Assembly: GCA_029860075.1 (NCBI GenBank)
Contig: JAOUBX010000049.1
Coordinates: forward strand, 1-32,641
Origin: Deltaproteobacteria bacterium
GTDB taxonomy: Bacteria > Desulfobacterota > JADFVX01
Direction: 5' to 3'
DNA: 32,641 nt
Positions 6,992 through 15,422 of this stretch are shown here, piece after piece. Position 1 is the first letter of the stretch. The number at the start of each line of letters is the position of its first letter. The position numbers were made by a program, and so were the translations under genes. The notes under the pieces are model-generated. The model did no database searches and was not told the DNA's origin. It was given only the letters and a program-made list of their open reading frames with translations.

Positions 6992-7951
6992 TTACCAGGG
7001 GAATAATGGGAACAAAGAGATATCACCAACAGCTCTACTGTATGTAATAAACTCCCTTAAAACAGGATTATCATTCTTGTCAAAAATAAATCGTGAAATT
7101 CCGCTACCACTCTGACCATCAAGACTTGTAACAAAAAGTTCATCGCATTTGCTTAGTGCAACTCCACGCGGGCTGCCATCAATGGAAATATACCCATTAT
7201 AAACAGGATTATTATTTTCATTAAATAATATCCGATGTACTCTCTTATATGCCCCACCATCTGCAATAAAAAGTTCACCCTTTCTGTTAAAGGTTAGCCC
7301 ATGAAGTCTTAGGGCGCCGCTGACATAAAAATAGCCATTGCTGCTCACTTGACCTGTCTCCGGATCAATAAGCCATCTGTTCACTCGGGAACTGTCATGT
7401 GTGGTAAACATCTCTCCTGACGCAGAAAAAGCGATATCCTGATTTACATACTCACCTGTATTAAATGACCCATCAGCTTCAGCCAATGAAGTTGCATTTG
7501 TAAACTTAAAACGGGATATTTTACCATTCTTATAGCCTGAGGCATAAAGCTTGCCGTCAGGACTAAAAGCCACACCAGAAACAACATTAAGATTATTACC
7601 TGTAATTTCCTCTATATGTGTAAAGTTGCCTTCCGAATCAAATTTGAAACGGTCAATACTGCCCTGCCCGTTTACGATACCATGACGGTTAGCAATAAAA
7701 ACCTCTCCAACAGAGTTGAACGTAGCGTAAAAAGGATCATTAAAATAGGAGGAAGGAATAGAAGACAATTGTGTAAAAGGGCCTGTTCCTCCGAATCTGT
7801 AACGCAGGACAGGACCATTATTATTTGGATTTATACCCGGTACGGTATGAGGTACAATAACCATGTAATCTGCACAACATGCCAATAATGAAGCCGAACT
7901 GGTAAGAACCAAAAATAGAGTTAATGTTAATAAAAAAAACTTCCTTTTCAT
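6992..7951 (-). CDS. exported six-repeat beta-propeller-like protein (NHL/SMP-30 type)
   Basis: A 319-residue protein starting at the ATG 7949-7951, with GAGGAG 7 bases upstream; a longer frame up to 8026 lacks a site and would bury the signal sequence. Residues 1-24 form a signal peptide ending Leu-Leu-Ala-Cys25, so it may be a lipoprotein, although a second Cys follows at once. The mature part repeats a motif of the form G-x-L/V/M-x-Phe/Tyr-x-(A/T) about every 45 residues (GEVFIANRHG, GKLYASGYKN, GEMFTTHDSS, GELFIADGGA, DELFVTSLDG), as in NHL or SMP-30-like propellers. These bind ligands or proteins; some are lactonases. No catalytic residues can be assigned, so the role is unknown. It stands alone, with its own terminator. 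Confidence 0.75.
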   Translation of the reverse strand: MKRKFFLLTLTLFLVLTSSASLLACCADYMVIVPHTVPGINPNNNGPVLRYRFGGTGPFTQLSSIPSSYFNDPFYATFNSVGEVFIANRHGIVNGQGSIDRFKFDSEGNFTHIEEITGNNLNVVSGVAFSPDGKLYASGYKNGKISRFKFTNATSLAEADGSFNTGEYVNQDIAFSASGEMFTTHDSSRVNRWLIDPETGQVSSNGYFYVSGALRLHGLTFNRKGELFIADGGAYKRVHRILFNENNNPVYNGYISIDGSPRGVALSKCDELFVTSLDGQSGSGISRFIFDKNDNPVLREFITYSRAVGDISLFPLFPW

Positions 7952-8285
7952 TTTTATACTCCTCATTATAATTTTAAAATAGTTTTCCCACAATCTACCG
8001 CGATTTTTACCGCATGAAAATATCAATGTATGATAATAACCACCCCCTTTTAACAGGACGAAATGAGTTCGTTTTTGGACGACACATCCTCTATCCTTAT
8101 TTCCTGAATCTAATAGAGTGAGGGCTTACCCCCTCATCCCTCTTGAACCACCCGGCCATAAGGTTCATATGCCAGGATAATTCCTGAAAAGAGCTAAAAG
8201 GATCGCATCTAATTATTAAGCAAAAATAAAAAATTAATATTATGATGTAACTCTATGACCCTTTGATAGTTAAGATTCAGCCCTT
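7952..8285. other. intergenic region with one repeat copy
   Basis: Upstream region of the propeller gene and downstream region of the small membrane protein gene. It contains repeat copy E (8190-8220). No convincing gene, promoter or terminator stands out. Confidence 0.5.
8190..8220. repeat. dispersed repeat, partial copy E
   Basis: AGAGCTAAAAGGATCGCATCT followed by AATTATTAAG matches 1366-1397 except for one substitution and one deletion. The right arm of the palindrome is missing. Confidence 0.65.
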
Positions 8286-8630
8286 CTATTCCATATCCCT
8301 CATTTTGGTTCCTAAATATGTACCACCACCTACAGTAATTGCAAGTATAGGGAGAACTGATAAAGGAAGTATAATGATGAATGATAAAAATGTGATCACA
8401 AACATGGGTAAAGAACTTACAATAAAATAATTTATCCATGGTTTTTTAAATTCCCTGGAGAATTTCCCGCACACAAGCATTACCCCGAAACTAATGGCAG
8501 AAGGGGCTGCCGTGGCCTCTAACATGCTTTTAGATGTTCCTCTCATTAAGTAATCCACAATGAAAAGGGTTTGCATAAGTCCACATACCAGGCTAATAAA
8601 GTAGAATATTATTTTTTTTAATTTTTTCAT
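8286..8630 (-). CDS. small multi-pass membrane protein, unknown
   Basis: A 114-residue protein with a basic start (MKKLKK) and three or four hydrophobic segments (about residues 7-24, 40-54, 68-83 and 84-101). The last contains a Gly-rich turn (VGGGTYLG), and the soluble tail is short. No family recognised. The ATG at 8628-8630 has GAGGAAA upstream. The frame stays open to 8792, but that extension translates the MITE at 8661-8790 and gives the repeat peptide MVRQAHHDK, so it is not part of the gene. A MITE lies 30 bases upstream, so the promoter may be inside or beyond the element. Confidence 0.65.
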   Translation of the reverse strand: MKKLKKIIFYFISLVCGLMQTLFIVDYLMRGTSKSMLEATAAPSAISFGVMLVCGKFSREFKKPWINYFIVSSLPMFVITFLSFIIILPLSVLPILAITVGGGTYLGTKMRDME

Positions 8631-8660
8631 ATTACATTTTCCTCGTAAAAAATGGATAGC

Positions 8661-8790
8661 GGGCCTGTTGAAAAAGTTTTTCAGGCCCTTCGACAAGCTC
8701 AGGGTGACAAGTTTTTTTATTGATAATATTGGCTTTGACTTGTCATGGTGAGCCTGTCGAACCATTGAAGGTGGCTTTTTCAACAGCCCC
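8661..8790. mobile_element. 130-bp MITE (CCTTCGACAAGCTCAGGGTGAC type)
   Basis: Ends GGGCCTGTTGAAAAAG (8661-8676) and its inverse CTTTTTCAACAGCCCC (8775-8790). Inside them are inverted copies of TTCGACA(A/G)GCTCA and TGACAAG, so the arms are about 50 bp long. Sequences of this kind are found in many genomes; a half-copy lies at about 6868-6892. Confidence 0.75.
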
Positions 8791-8829
8791 ACAGCTACCG
8801 CTAAAATTGTTTTAAGATTCTCAAACTAA

Positions 8830-8866
8830 AAAGACCCCTCCCCCGATCACCGGGCAAGAGGTCTTT
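8830..8866 (-). terminator. terminator-like hairpin
   Basis: AAAGACC pairs with GGTCTTT, with an inner CCG/CGG pairing. On the minus strand it is followed by TTTTT, so it may stop leftward read-through from the cytochrome peroxidase gene. Confidence 0.5.
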
Positions 8867-9242
8867 AAAATCCTCTTCTCATTTTTTTCTCATTATGCAT
8901 TTTTGTTTTTTGCTGCCCTTTGAAAGGCCTGAAAGGATTAATATCTCTCATTGTATTGGAGGCAAGTATTTCTCCTCCTCCCTTGTCTAAAGGGCAAGGT
9001 TTAAAGAAACAAGAATCACATTATTTTTAAAGAATGTTACACATACTACACTATGAAGCTGATGTTTAAAGGGGGAAAAGGGTAGGTTACCCTGAAAATA
9101 CCCCGATTCCAATTGCGGATTTGGGATGGCCGATGGGGAAAGACGCAGGGGAAGGATGAGTTCAGAGTTCAGAGCCGCTGTGAAGAAATATATATTTGTT
9201 TGATAATTAAGGGGATTTAAGGATTGGAAAGGCTTTAAGGTT

Positions 9243-9288
9243 TGCCGCACCTGCGAAGATAAGCTTGATAAACTCCGCAGATGCGGCA
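9243..9288 (-). terminator. hairpin after cytochrome peroxidase gene
   Basis: TGCCGCACCTGCG (9243-9255) pairs with CGCAGATGCGGCA (9276-9288), 13 bp with one mismatch, 35 bases past the stop codon. The T tract is weak, so it may be a pause or mRNA-stability structure rather than a full terminator. Confidence 0.5.
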
Positions 9289-9323
9289 GGGTTATTTTAT
9301 TTCGTTTCCTTCTAAAACTTGTA

Positions 9324-10526
9324 CTAAAGCTTGTAGCCGTCTGAGAGCGTTTTTAAGAACTCGACGATAGCCCACTCTTCATCGTCAGTTAAACGGAGAT
9401 CTCCCAGTTCGTCTTTGTTAACATTTTCGGCCACTTCAGGTTCAGGCCAGTCGTTAATGTCCCGCGTGTTGTAGAAATGAACAACCTCTTTAAGCGATTT
9501 AAAGACACCGTTATGCATATAGGCCTTTGGAAATTTAGCGCCCGGCCTTTTATCCACATTTCTCAGCGTCGGGACTTTATGCTTGCCGTAGTTTTGCGCT
9601 GCATACATTGCCCATTCGGGACGGGTCTCTAAAAAGCCGCCCAGACCGGGATCAATCCAGCTTGCGCCCATGGGATTAATGGCGCTTCCGTCATCAAGGA
9701 ATTCTTCATCCATGCTGTAAAAAGGATTTTCCGGGTTTTTGGGGACGCCAAGATTGTCATAGGTGAAATCGGTAAAGAGCGGCGGCTCATTGTTTGTGCC
9801 CACATCACCGGGATGGCATAAATTACACTTGCCCTTGCCATTAAAAAGTGCCAGCCCCTTTTGCTCTATTTCCGTCAGATCAACCATTCCTTTCAGGTAA
9901 TAGTCATACTTGGATGAGAAGGGGTTAACTTCAGCCGATGCCTCATAGGCAGCAATAGAAAGACCGACTTTATCGTAGGTTGCCATAATGCCCGAATCGC
10001 TGCAGTCAAGAGAACCGCTTCCCCAAACCTCCTCAAAGAGCGATGAATACATTGAAGCTGCAATCTGTTCACAGACAGCCTGCCTGCTTGCATTGTTCTG
10101 CTCGACAGGATTCAGAAAGGGACCAAGCGCCTGTTCGGCAGCGGGGTTGCCAAGCCTTTCCCCTGTGGCCCGGCCGTCCCAGAAGTTGCCGCCCACAAAA
10201 AGACCTTCCCCGGCGTCATAGTGGAAAACGGGACTTAACGTCGCATAGGCGGCGCTCGGTGGCTTGCGATTGCCGAAACGCGTTGGCACTGCGCCTCTTA
10301 AAACAGCGCCATGTTTATTTATTCCCGGAATGGGGCCTGTAAATCCGACATCAGGATCGTGGCAGCCGGCGCAGGACATCCAGTCCGGATCGGAAAGCTT
10401 GTCAAAGAAAAGGTGTTTCCCCAGACGTTCTGCCGGTGAGAGTTCCCCGGCTATTGCATTTGCCGCAAAAAATAATGAGGCTATGGTAACAGTAAAAATA
10501 AATCGATTAATGATGTTTTTCTTCAT
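9324..10526 (-). CDS. di-heme cytochrome c peroxidase / MauG family
   Basis: A 400-residue periplasmic protein that would reduce hydrogen peroxide using electrons from small cytochromes. Residues 1-27 are a Sec signal peptide. Heme motifs are CAGCH (52-56) and CNLCH (234-238), the usual spacing for the family. The C-terminal part has the YMHNGVFKSLKEVVHFYNTRD block typical of bacterial cytochrome c peroxidases. A conserved WDGRA segment near residue 116 also fits. Length is at the upper end of the family. The ATG start has a GGGGG stretch about 10 bases upstream. It appears to be a single-gene unit. MauG-like members can instead catalyse protein or small-molecule oxidation; sequence alone does not separate these. 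Confidence 0.9.
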   Translation of the reverse strand: MKKNIINRFIFTVTIASLFFAANAIAGELSPAERLGKHLFFDKLSDPDWMSCAGCHDPDVGFTGPIPGINKHGAVLRGAVPTRFGNRKPPSAAYATLSPVFHYDAGEGLFVGGNFWDGRATGERLGNPAAEQALGPFLNPVEQNNASRQAVCEQIAASMYSSLFEEVWGSGSLDCSDSGIMATYDKVGLSIAAYEASAEVNPFSSKYDYYLKGMVDLTEIEQKGLALFNGKGKCNLCHPGDVGTNNEPPLFTDFTYDNLGVPKNPENPFYSMDEEFLDDGSAINPMGASWIDPGLGGFLETRPEWAMYAAQNYGKHKVPTLRNVDKRPGAKFPKAYMHNGVFKSLKEVVHFYNTRDINDWPEPEVAENVNKDELGDLRLTDDEEWAIVEFLKTLSDGYKL

Positions 10527-10860
10527 TTTGTTAATTCCCCCTTACTAATTTACTATTTAACGATACTTGCAAAAACTTATTAACTGTTGCCCTTTAATCT
10601 CACAGGATACCCATTATTATCCCCCCCTCTATGAATTTTATGGCTTATAGATGATGGGACTTGCAGTTTGTTTCAAATTTTTTTTGAATGTTTTGTAAAA
10701 TGATTGCAGGGACAGTCCTGTTGCCCTTCTTTTCAGGCAGGTAAGGCGGATGCCTTCTGAGATTTATAAGCAGATCCCCCGTAGAAAAGACAAAGCCCCC
10801 GGACCTTCAGGGCCGGGGGCTGCAAAAATGTTTTTCTGAAAGAGACTGATTTTACATTGA
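10527..10860. other. intergenic region
   Basis: Upstream region of the cytochrome peroxidase gene and downstream of the subtilase gene. It contains the terminator at 10794-10821. No gene and no clear consensus promoter were found. Confidence 0.5.
10794..10821 (-). terminator. rho-independent terminator
   Basis: AGCCCCCGGACC pairs with GG-CCGGGGGCT, a very stable GC stem, 40 bases after the subtilase stop. On the minus strand it is followed by TTGTCTTTTC. Confidence 0.8.
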
Positions 10861-12246
10861 TTAGGGACAGGAGGCGAGCGCTCCGCAGGCAGAGATGACG
10901 CCTTCCCTTATACCATCATAGGTATAGCTTGAAACGGGTGAATCGAGCGGTGCTGTTCCAATCAAAAAAGCGTTGTTTTTAATCCCCGATCTTACCACTT
11001 CCGGCTCGAGATAACCGTTTGCTTCTTCAAACATGAGCGCAATGACTCCGGCAACGTGGGGCGCCGCCATGCTGGTTCCCGACTTACGTGTTGTTCCACC
11101 TGCCGCTTTCAGCGACAAGATCCCCTCTGACTGAATAAAGCATCGCTGATGAATATGTTCGGCTTTTTCACCGGGCGCCGATAGGGTAACAGAAACGCCA
11201 TCCGTTGAAAAATAGGATGCGCTATGGGCGGGAATAATACCGCTATAAGACTTGCATCTGCTCATTCCGTCCTGTGCTGTCGTGCTGGCTACACTTATAA
11301 CCTCCGCATAGGCTGCCGGTATTGTTTGAGATACCTCCATGCCGGGGTCATTGCCGGCAGCAACAACGATTGAAATTCCTGATTCATAAACTTTTTTGAT
11401 GGCATCATGGTAAAGAGGGTTGTCTGAAATGTTGCCTTCTCTTCCCAGACTCATGTTTACGACACGAATGGGGGGGGTAAGTGTTTCACCGTAATTATAA
11501 ACCCATTCAAGGCCTGCAATGATGGCAGAATCCAAACCGCTGCCCCTGTCATTCAGTACTTTTACCGCATAAGGCGTTGCCTGGGGCGCTACGCCCACAA
11601 CATTGATATCATTGTCCAGCGCCGCCACAATTCCGGCAACATGGGTTCCATGGCCTTCTCCGTCATTACAACCGGCATAAGCCGTAAAACAGGGGGAGCC
11701 CACAGCGAGATCGGCATGGTCCATATCAATTCCCGTATCGATTATGGCAACACCAATGCCTGTGCCGGTCACAGATAATGCGCCCGGAGCCGCGCCGATG
11801 AGTTCCACACCGGAAGGAACGGTCTGACCTGATTCTCTGCCGCCCTTTCCACCCGGGCTTTCCGGTTTTACAAATACACTGGTTACCCTGTCAGGAATAA
11901 TGGATTTAACTTTTTCATTTTTGGAAAGGGATAAATAAGTCGCTTCATCGGGCACAAAAACTGCGCTCCCATTTACAATATTGAAATTAAATTTTAGCGA
12001 GGCGCCCGCTTTTTTAACAAGCTGAGCACGCTCGTTTTCTGTGACACCTTCAATAAAGGCTATAATGCCCCGGCAGGGAACCTTTGCCTGTCCCGGCAGA
12101 AACCCCGGTTTACAGGGGGGGGCAAAAGCCGGAGCGCCTTTTGGCGGACCTGATGCGGTTTCGGCTGCAGCAGGCGGCAGGTTAAATGAAAAGCTGACGA
12201 TGGTGATGAAAAGGGCTGTTGTGAGACTTTTTAACAAGGTGGTCAT
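10861..12246 (-). CDS. exported subtilisin-family serine protease (S8)
   Basis: A 461-residue protein. Residues 1-28 form a Sec signal peptide. A propeptide-like region (about 59-128, inhibitor I9 pattern IIAFIEGV...AVFVPD...VKSIIPDRV) precedes the peptidase S8 domain (about 145-430). The catalytic triad is Asp170 (AIIDTGID), His199 (GHGTHVAG) and Ser392 (SGTSMAAPHVAG), with Asn299 for the oxyanion hole (VAAGND). Six or more Cys in the mature part suggest disulfides and an extracytoplasmic location. No sorting domain is seen at the C terminus. AGAGAGGA precedes the ATG by about 10 bases. The gene is transcribed divergently from the REC-PilZ gene, with 238 bases between, and has its own terminator. 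Confidence 0.92.
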   Translation of the reverse strand: MTTLLKSLTTALFITIVSFSFNLPPAAAETASGPPKGAPAFAPPCKPGFLPGQAKVPCRGIIAFIEGVTENERAQLVKKAGASLKFNFNIVNGSAVFVPDEATYLSLSKNEKVKSIIPDRVTSVFVKPESPGGKGGRESGQTVPSGVELIGAAPGALSVTGTGIGVAIIDTGIDMDHADLAVGSPCFTAYAGCNDGEGHGTHVAGIVAALDNDINVVGVAPQATPYAVKVLNDRGSGLDSAIIAGLEWVYNYGETLTPPIRVVNMSLGREGNISDNPLYHDAIKKVYESGISIVVAAGNDPGMEVSQTIPAAYAEVISVASTTAQDGMSRCKSYSGIIPAHSASYFSTDGVSVTLSAPGEKAEHIHQRCFIQSEGILSLKAAGGTTRKSGTSMAAPHVAGVIALMFEEANGYLEPEVVRSGIKNNAFLIGTAPLDSPVSSYTYDGIREGVISACGALASCP

Positions 12247-12425
12247 ATTTATAATTCCTCTCTATAATAAAATTAGCAATCCGTTGTGTGAATATATAAG
12301 TCTATAAAAATTGGATTCTACTGTAAAGAAATTAAAAGAGGAAAAAAGAGCGGGGAGCGCTTAAAATAGCCCGGACGGGTTGCGGGTTGCAGGTTAGCTT
12401 TGTCATTTCACTTTTTCCGGCACAG

Positions 12426-12455
12426 TTGAAAGCTCTCCTTCAGTGATGGTAAAAT
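12426..12455 (+). promoter_or_regulatory. probable promoter of REC-PilZ gene
   Basis: TTGAAA (12426-12431), an 18-base spacer and TAAAAT (12450-12455), 30 bases before the ATG at 12485. Confidence 0.45.
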
Positions 12456-12484
12456 GAATTCATCTTTTATGATTGAGGAAAAAA

Positions 12485-13198
12485 ATGACTTCCGGCGCTG
12501 GAAAACTGAAAATACTTATTGTCGATGATTCAAGCTATTATTTAAGACTGGGAGGCGCCTTTCTCAAAAGAAGCATCTGTAAAATGATGACGGCGCAAAA
12601 TGGTAAAATAGCGCTGTCCCTGATTAAAGAAGAGCAGCCTGATCTGGTTATTATGGACTTTAAAATGCCTGTCATGAACGGTGATGAATGCTGCCGGCTC
12701 GTCAAGGCCGATGATAAAATAAAAAATACCCCCATTGTCATGATGGCAAACGCCTGGGATCTTAATGCCAAAGAAATATGTGAAAAAGCAGGTTGTGATT
12801 ATTTTGCTTTTAAGCCCGTCAATAAACCGCAATTTTATCATGCCATACGAAAATACCTGAATCTGAAGGAGCGCTCTTTCCCGAGAGTTTCCTCTGACGC
12901 TGCTGTTTCCTATTTTTATAATAAATTTGAAGATGAAGGCAAGTTGCTTAATATCAGTGAATGCGGAATGTTTCTTAAAAGTATATTCCCCTTGCGGGAG
13001 GGGGCGGAAGTAAGCGCTCTTTTCAAGCTTACCCGTCTTGGTGATCCTGTGAAGGTAAAGGGAAAAGTGGTCAGGGCAGTTAACAGGGTTGATGAAAGCT
13101 CTGCTTCAGTAAATCTGGGAATGGGAATAAAGTTTATTTCTCCTTCTGATTATGTTAAGAGTACCATCAGCCATTACAAAAGGATTAAAAAGATGTAG
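12485..13198 (+). CDS. response regulator with REC and PilZ domains
   Basis: A 237-residue protein starting at the ATG 12485, preceded by GAGG at 6 bases; a TTG at 12473 is in frame but overlaps that site. Residues 8-124 are a receiver domain: acidic pair Asp14-Asp15, phospho-acceptor Asp58 (VIMDFKMP) and Lys110 (FKPV). The conserved Thr/Ser switch residue is replaced by Ala88 (VMMANA), so signal relay within the domain may be altered. Residues 128-230 are a PilZ domain with the c-di-GMP motifs RSFPR (RxxxR, 130-134) and NISECG ((D/N)xSxxG, 156-161). The protein would join phosphorylation and c-di-GMP signals, typically in motility, adhesion or secretion. No partner kinase is adjacent; the hybrid kinase at 19331 is the nearest. 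Confidence 0.9.
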   Translation: MTSGAGKLKILIVDDSSYYLRLGGAFLKRSICKMMTAQNGKIALSLIKEEQPDLVIMDFKMPVMNGDECCRLVKADDKIKNTPIVMMANAWDLNAKEICEKAGCDYFAFKPVNKPQFYHAIRKYLNLKERSFPRVSSDAAVSYFYNKFEDEGKLLNISECGMFLKSIFPLREGAEVSALFKLTRLGDPVKVKGKVVRAVNRVDESSASVNLGMGIKFISPSDYVKSTISHYKRIKKM

Positions 13199-13212
13199 CC
13201 TGTAATTTTCAT

Positions 13213-13239
13213 GCTTATCCGGTTTTTTTATGGATAAGC
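13213..13239 (+). terminator. stem-loop after REC-PilZ gene
   Basis: GCTTATCC / GGATAAGC stem with a T-rich loop, 15 bases after the stop. No T tract follows directly, so it is a weak terminator candidate. Confidence 0.4.
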
Positions 13240-13243
13240 ACTT

Positions 13244-13378
13244 CCCTCCCTTTCAAGGGGAGGGGCAGGCCTGAGGCTCGGAGCCAACGGCTCATAGAGG
13301 TGGGGATGCTTTTTTCTCAGAAGTAAGGATGCAAAAAACTACCCATCCCCCTCCTTACCTCCCCCTTGAAGGGGGAGG
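13244..13378. repeat. REP-like element with two GC-rich hairpins
   Basis: A left hairpin CCCTCCC...GGGGAGGG (13244-13265) and a perfect right hairpin CCTCCCCC-TTGAA-GGGGGAGG (13358-13378) flank a segment in which GGTGGGGATG and CATCCCC are also inverse. This CTCCCCCTTGAAGGGGGAG form is a frequent intergenic palindrome. It lies just upstream of the M48 protease gene. Confidence 0.65.
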
Positions 13379-13442
13379 AATAAATGCTGAAAAACCAGAC
13401 CGAACAAGGCTGTGTAAAAATAATATGGAATTAAGGACTTAA

Positions 13443-14672
13443 ATGAATATTTATGCATTGATCATCATTGTCGCCCTGCTGGGAAGTTATTTGCTGGAAG
13501 TATTTTCCGAAGCGCTTAATCTTAAAAACCTCAAGCCTGAACTTCCCGGGGAATTTAAAGGTTACTATGATGAGGAGAAGTACGGCAAATCACAGGAATA
13601 TACGAGGGCAACGACAAGCTTTGGCCTTGTAAGCGGTACCTTTGACCTTGTCCTTCTTCTGGCATTCTGGCGCCTGGGAGGATTTAACTCTCTTGATATG
13701 TATTTAAGAGCTTACGGCTTTGGTGAAATTGCAACGGGCCTTTTTTATATCGCTTCGCTTCTGCTTGCCAAGACGGTTATTTCACTTCCCTTTTCCATTT
13801 ATTCCACCTTTGTTATTGAAGAACGCTTCGGTTTTAACAAAACCACGGCCGCTACCTTTGTGGCTGATCTTTTCAAGGGGATCATCCTGTCAATGATTAT
13901 CGGTGGTCTTGTTATGGCAACGGTGCTCTGGTTTTTTGAAACGGCGGGGGCGCTTGCCTGGTTTTACTGCTGGATTGCCGTCACCTTCTTTATCCTGCTC
14001 CTTCAGTTTATAGCGCCCACCTGGATTATGCCGCTATTTAACAAGTTTTCCCCCCTTGAAGAAGGGGAACTGAGAAATTCCATCCTGGCTTATGCAAAGT
14101 CCGTTAATTTTTCCGTTGAAAATCTTTTTGTTATTGACGGCTCAAAAAGATCGAGCAAATCTAATGCCTTTTTTACGGGTTTTGGAAAAAACAAGCGTAT
14201 TGCTCTCTTCGATACCCTTATCGAAGGGCACAGCGTTTCTGAACTTGTTGCCGTTCTGGCCCATGAGATTGGCCATTTCAAGAAAAAGCACGTTATCAAA
14301 GGGATGGTCATCAGTATCATTCATATGGGGATTATGCTTTATCTTCTCTCCATCTTTGTCAGCCACAGGGGGCTTTTCGATGCTTTTTACATGGAGAATG
14401 TCTCTGTTTATTCGGGGCTTTTATTTTTTGGTCTTCTCTTTTCACCTATTGAAATGGTCCTTTCCATATTCATGAATATCTTTTCCCGTAAGAATGAATA
14501 CGAAGCCGACCGTTTTGCGGCAGAGACGACGGGAAGGGGTGATGATATGATAAGCGCCCTCAAAAAACTCTCTGTCCACAACCTGTCGAACCTGACGCCG
14601 CATCCCTTTTATGTTTTTCTCAATTATTCTCACCCGCCGCTTATTGAAAGGATAAAGGCTATGAGGGGGTAA
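13443..14672 (+). CDS. M48-family integral membrane metalloprotease, Ste24/CAAX protease 1 type
   Basis: A 409-residue polytopic inner-membrane zinc protease. It has the CAAX-protease N-terminal domain (PELPGEFKGYYDEEKYGKSQEYTRA, about 32-56) and several membrane helices. The zinc site is HEIGH (274-278), with the third ligand in NEYEADRFA (about Glu354). The SSKSNAFFTGFG and SHPPLIERI blocks are also typical. Length matches Ste24 (about 400-430) and is longer than HtpX. Bacteria lack prenylated substrates of the eukaryotic kind, so the likely role is membrane protein quality control or peptide processing. AAGGA precedes the ATG. It stands alone between two REP-like elements. Confidence 0.92.
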   Translation: MNIYALIIIVALLGSYLLEVFSEALNLKNLKPELPGEFKGYYDEEKYGKSQEYTRATTSFGLVSGTFDLVLLLAFWRLGGFNSLDMYLRAYGFGEIATGLFYIASLLLAKTVISLPFSIYSTFVIEERFGFNKTTAATFVADLFKGIILSMIIGGLVMATVLWFFETAGALAWFYCWIAVTFFILLLQFIAPTWIMPLFNKFSPLEEGELRNSILAYAKSVNFSVENLFVIDGSKRSSKSNAFFTGFGKNKRIALFDTLIEGHSVSELVAVLAHEIGHFKKKHVIKGMVISIIHMGIMLYLLSIFVSHRGLFDAFYMENVSVYSGLLFFGLLFSPIEMVLSIFMNIFSRKNEYEADRFAAETTGRGDDMISALKKLSVHNLSNLTPHPFYVFLNYSHPPLIERIKAMRG

Positions 14673-14721
14673 AACCGCCCATATGCCGGGTTGAATCCTG
14701 ATTTATCTCTTTGAAGCCCAT

Positions 14722-14778
14722 CCTCCCCCCGGCCCTCTACCGTCAAGGGGCACCAGGGTCCTTGAAGGAGAGGGAGGG
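14722..14778. repeat. REP-like GC-rich palindrome
   Basis: CCTCCC (14722-14727) and GGCCCTCT face AGAGGGAGGG (14769-14778), with an inner GTCAAGGGGC...GGTCCTTGAA segment. It resembles the element at 13244-13378 and lies after the M48 gene, where it may act as a transcript end. Confidence 0.5.
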
Positions 14779-14918
14779 CAAAAGAAATTCCTTCCTGGCT
14801 GCAAGATGAATCTTCTCATTTTTTCTGCTATCCTAATAGTAAAGAGGACCGCTAATAATTCATAGCCGGAATTATTAGCGATTCCCGGGAGGCTGAATTT
14901 AACCAATAGGAGGGGAAA

Positions 14919-15212
14919 ATGGAATTTTTTATGCCGCTGTTCATTCTTATCTTCATCGCCATGATGATTGCTCACTCCGTTTATGTCCATATGAACTCGA
15001 AGAAGCTTAAAGCCCTTTTTGAAGCAGCCAATTCAAAACAGGGTGAGCAAAAGGTTCTCCTGTCATCGCTGCTCGGTAAATTTGAAAAGATGTATATTTA
15101 CAGGGAAGCTATCGTATCGGCTGATACGAAAGAGGTAAAAGACCTCTTTGGAGAACTCATCGATGATGAGGACAAGCATCTGAAAATTTTGAAAAAAGCA
15201 CTTGTAAAGTAG
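14919..15212 (+). CDS. membrane-anchored ferritin-like half protein
   Basis: A 97-residue protein with one N-terminal membrane helix (about residues 4-23), then a helical hairpin. The second helix carries LIDDEDKHLKIL with an E-x-x-H pair (Glu84, His87), and the first carries acidic and Tyr residues (FEKMYIYREAI). This is half of a ferritin/rubrerythrin di-iron four-helix bundle. A working site would need dimerisation or pairing with the next protein, which shows the same pattern. A strong TAGGAGGGG precedes the ATG. The two genes are 15 bases apart and clearly an operon. Iron or peroxide handling at the membrane is plausible, by inference only. Confidence 0.7.
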   Translation: MEFFMPLFILIFIAMMIAHSVYVHMNSKKLKALFEAANSKQGEQKVLLSSLLGKFEKMYIYREAIVSADTKEVKDLFGELIDDEDKHLKILKKALVK

Positions 15213-15227
15213 ACGTGGAGGATAGCT

Positions 15228-15422
15228 ATGGAGGAGATCAACTACCTTAAGGAAGCTCTGGAAATTGAAAAAGAGGCCCTTGAAAATGCCAAAAGATGTT
15301 ATGACTTCTACAGTAAAAGCGGAGATACTGAACTGGCTCAGGCAATTAAAAGCATTAGGGACGATGAAGAAAAGCATGTGAGCAAAATCGAGGTCCTCAT
15401 CAAAAAAATGGAAGTAAAATAG
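15228..15422 (+). CDS. 64-residue ferritin/rubrerythrin-like half protein
   Basis: Entirely helical and soluble. Helix one is EALEIEKEALENAKRCYDFY, helix two is LAQAIKSIRDDEEKHVSKIEVL. The Glu-rich first helix and the E-E-x-H motif (Glu47, Glu48, His50) match one helix pair of a rubrerythrin-like di-iron domain, which normally contains two such pairs. GGAGG precedes the ATG by 7 bases. It lies 15 bases after a related 97-residue membrane-anchored protein with the same ExxH pattern, so the two may form a heteromeric bundle. Other families with this short fold include the encapsulated ferritin-like proteins, but no encapsulin gene is nearby. Confidence 0.7.
   Translation: MEEINYLKEALEIEKEALENAKRCYDFYSKSGDTELAQAIKSIRDDEEKHVSKIEVLIKKMEVK

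Larger units (their letters stand above)
8631..9323. other. intergenic region with MITE and hairpins
   Basis: Holds the MITE (8661-8790), a terminator-like hairpin (8830-8866), a purine-rich stretch without coding signs, and a strong hairpin (9243-9288) after the cytochrome peroxidase gene. Minus-strand frames around 8987-9250 have no supporting site or recognisable product. Confidence 0.6.

Noticed and set aside
8631..8792. N-terminal extension of the small membrane protein with peptide MVRQAHHDK
   Set aside because: The extension is exactly the MITE at 8661-8790; a proper start with a ribosome site exists at 8630.
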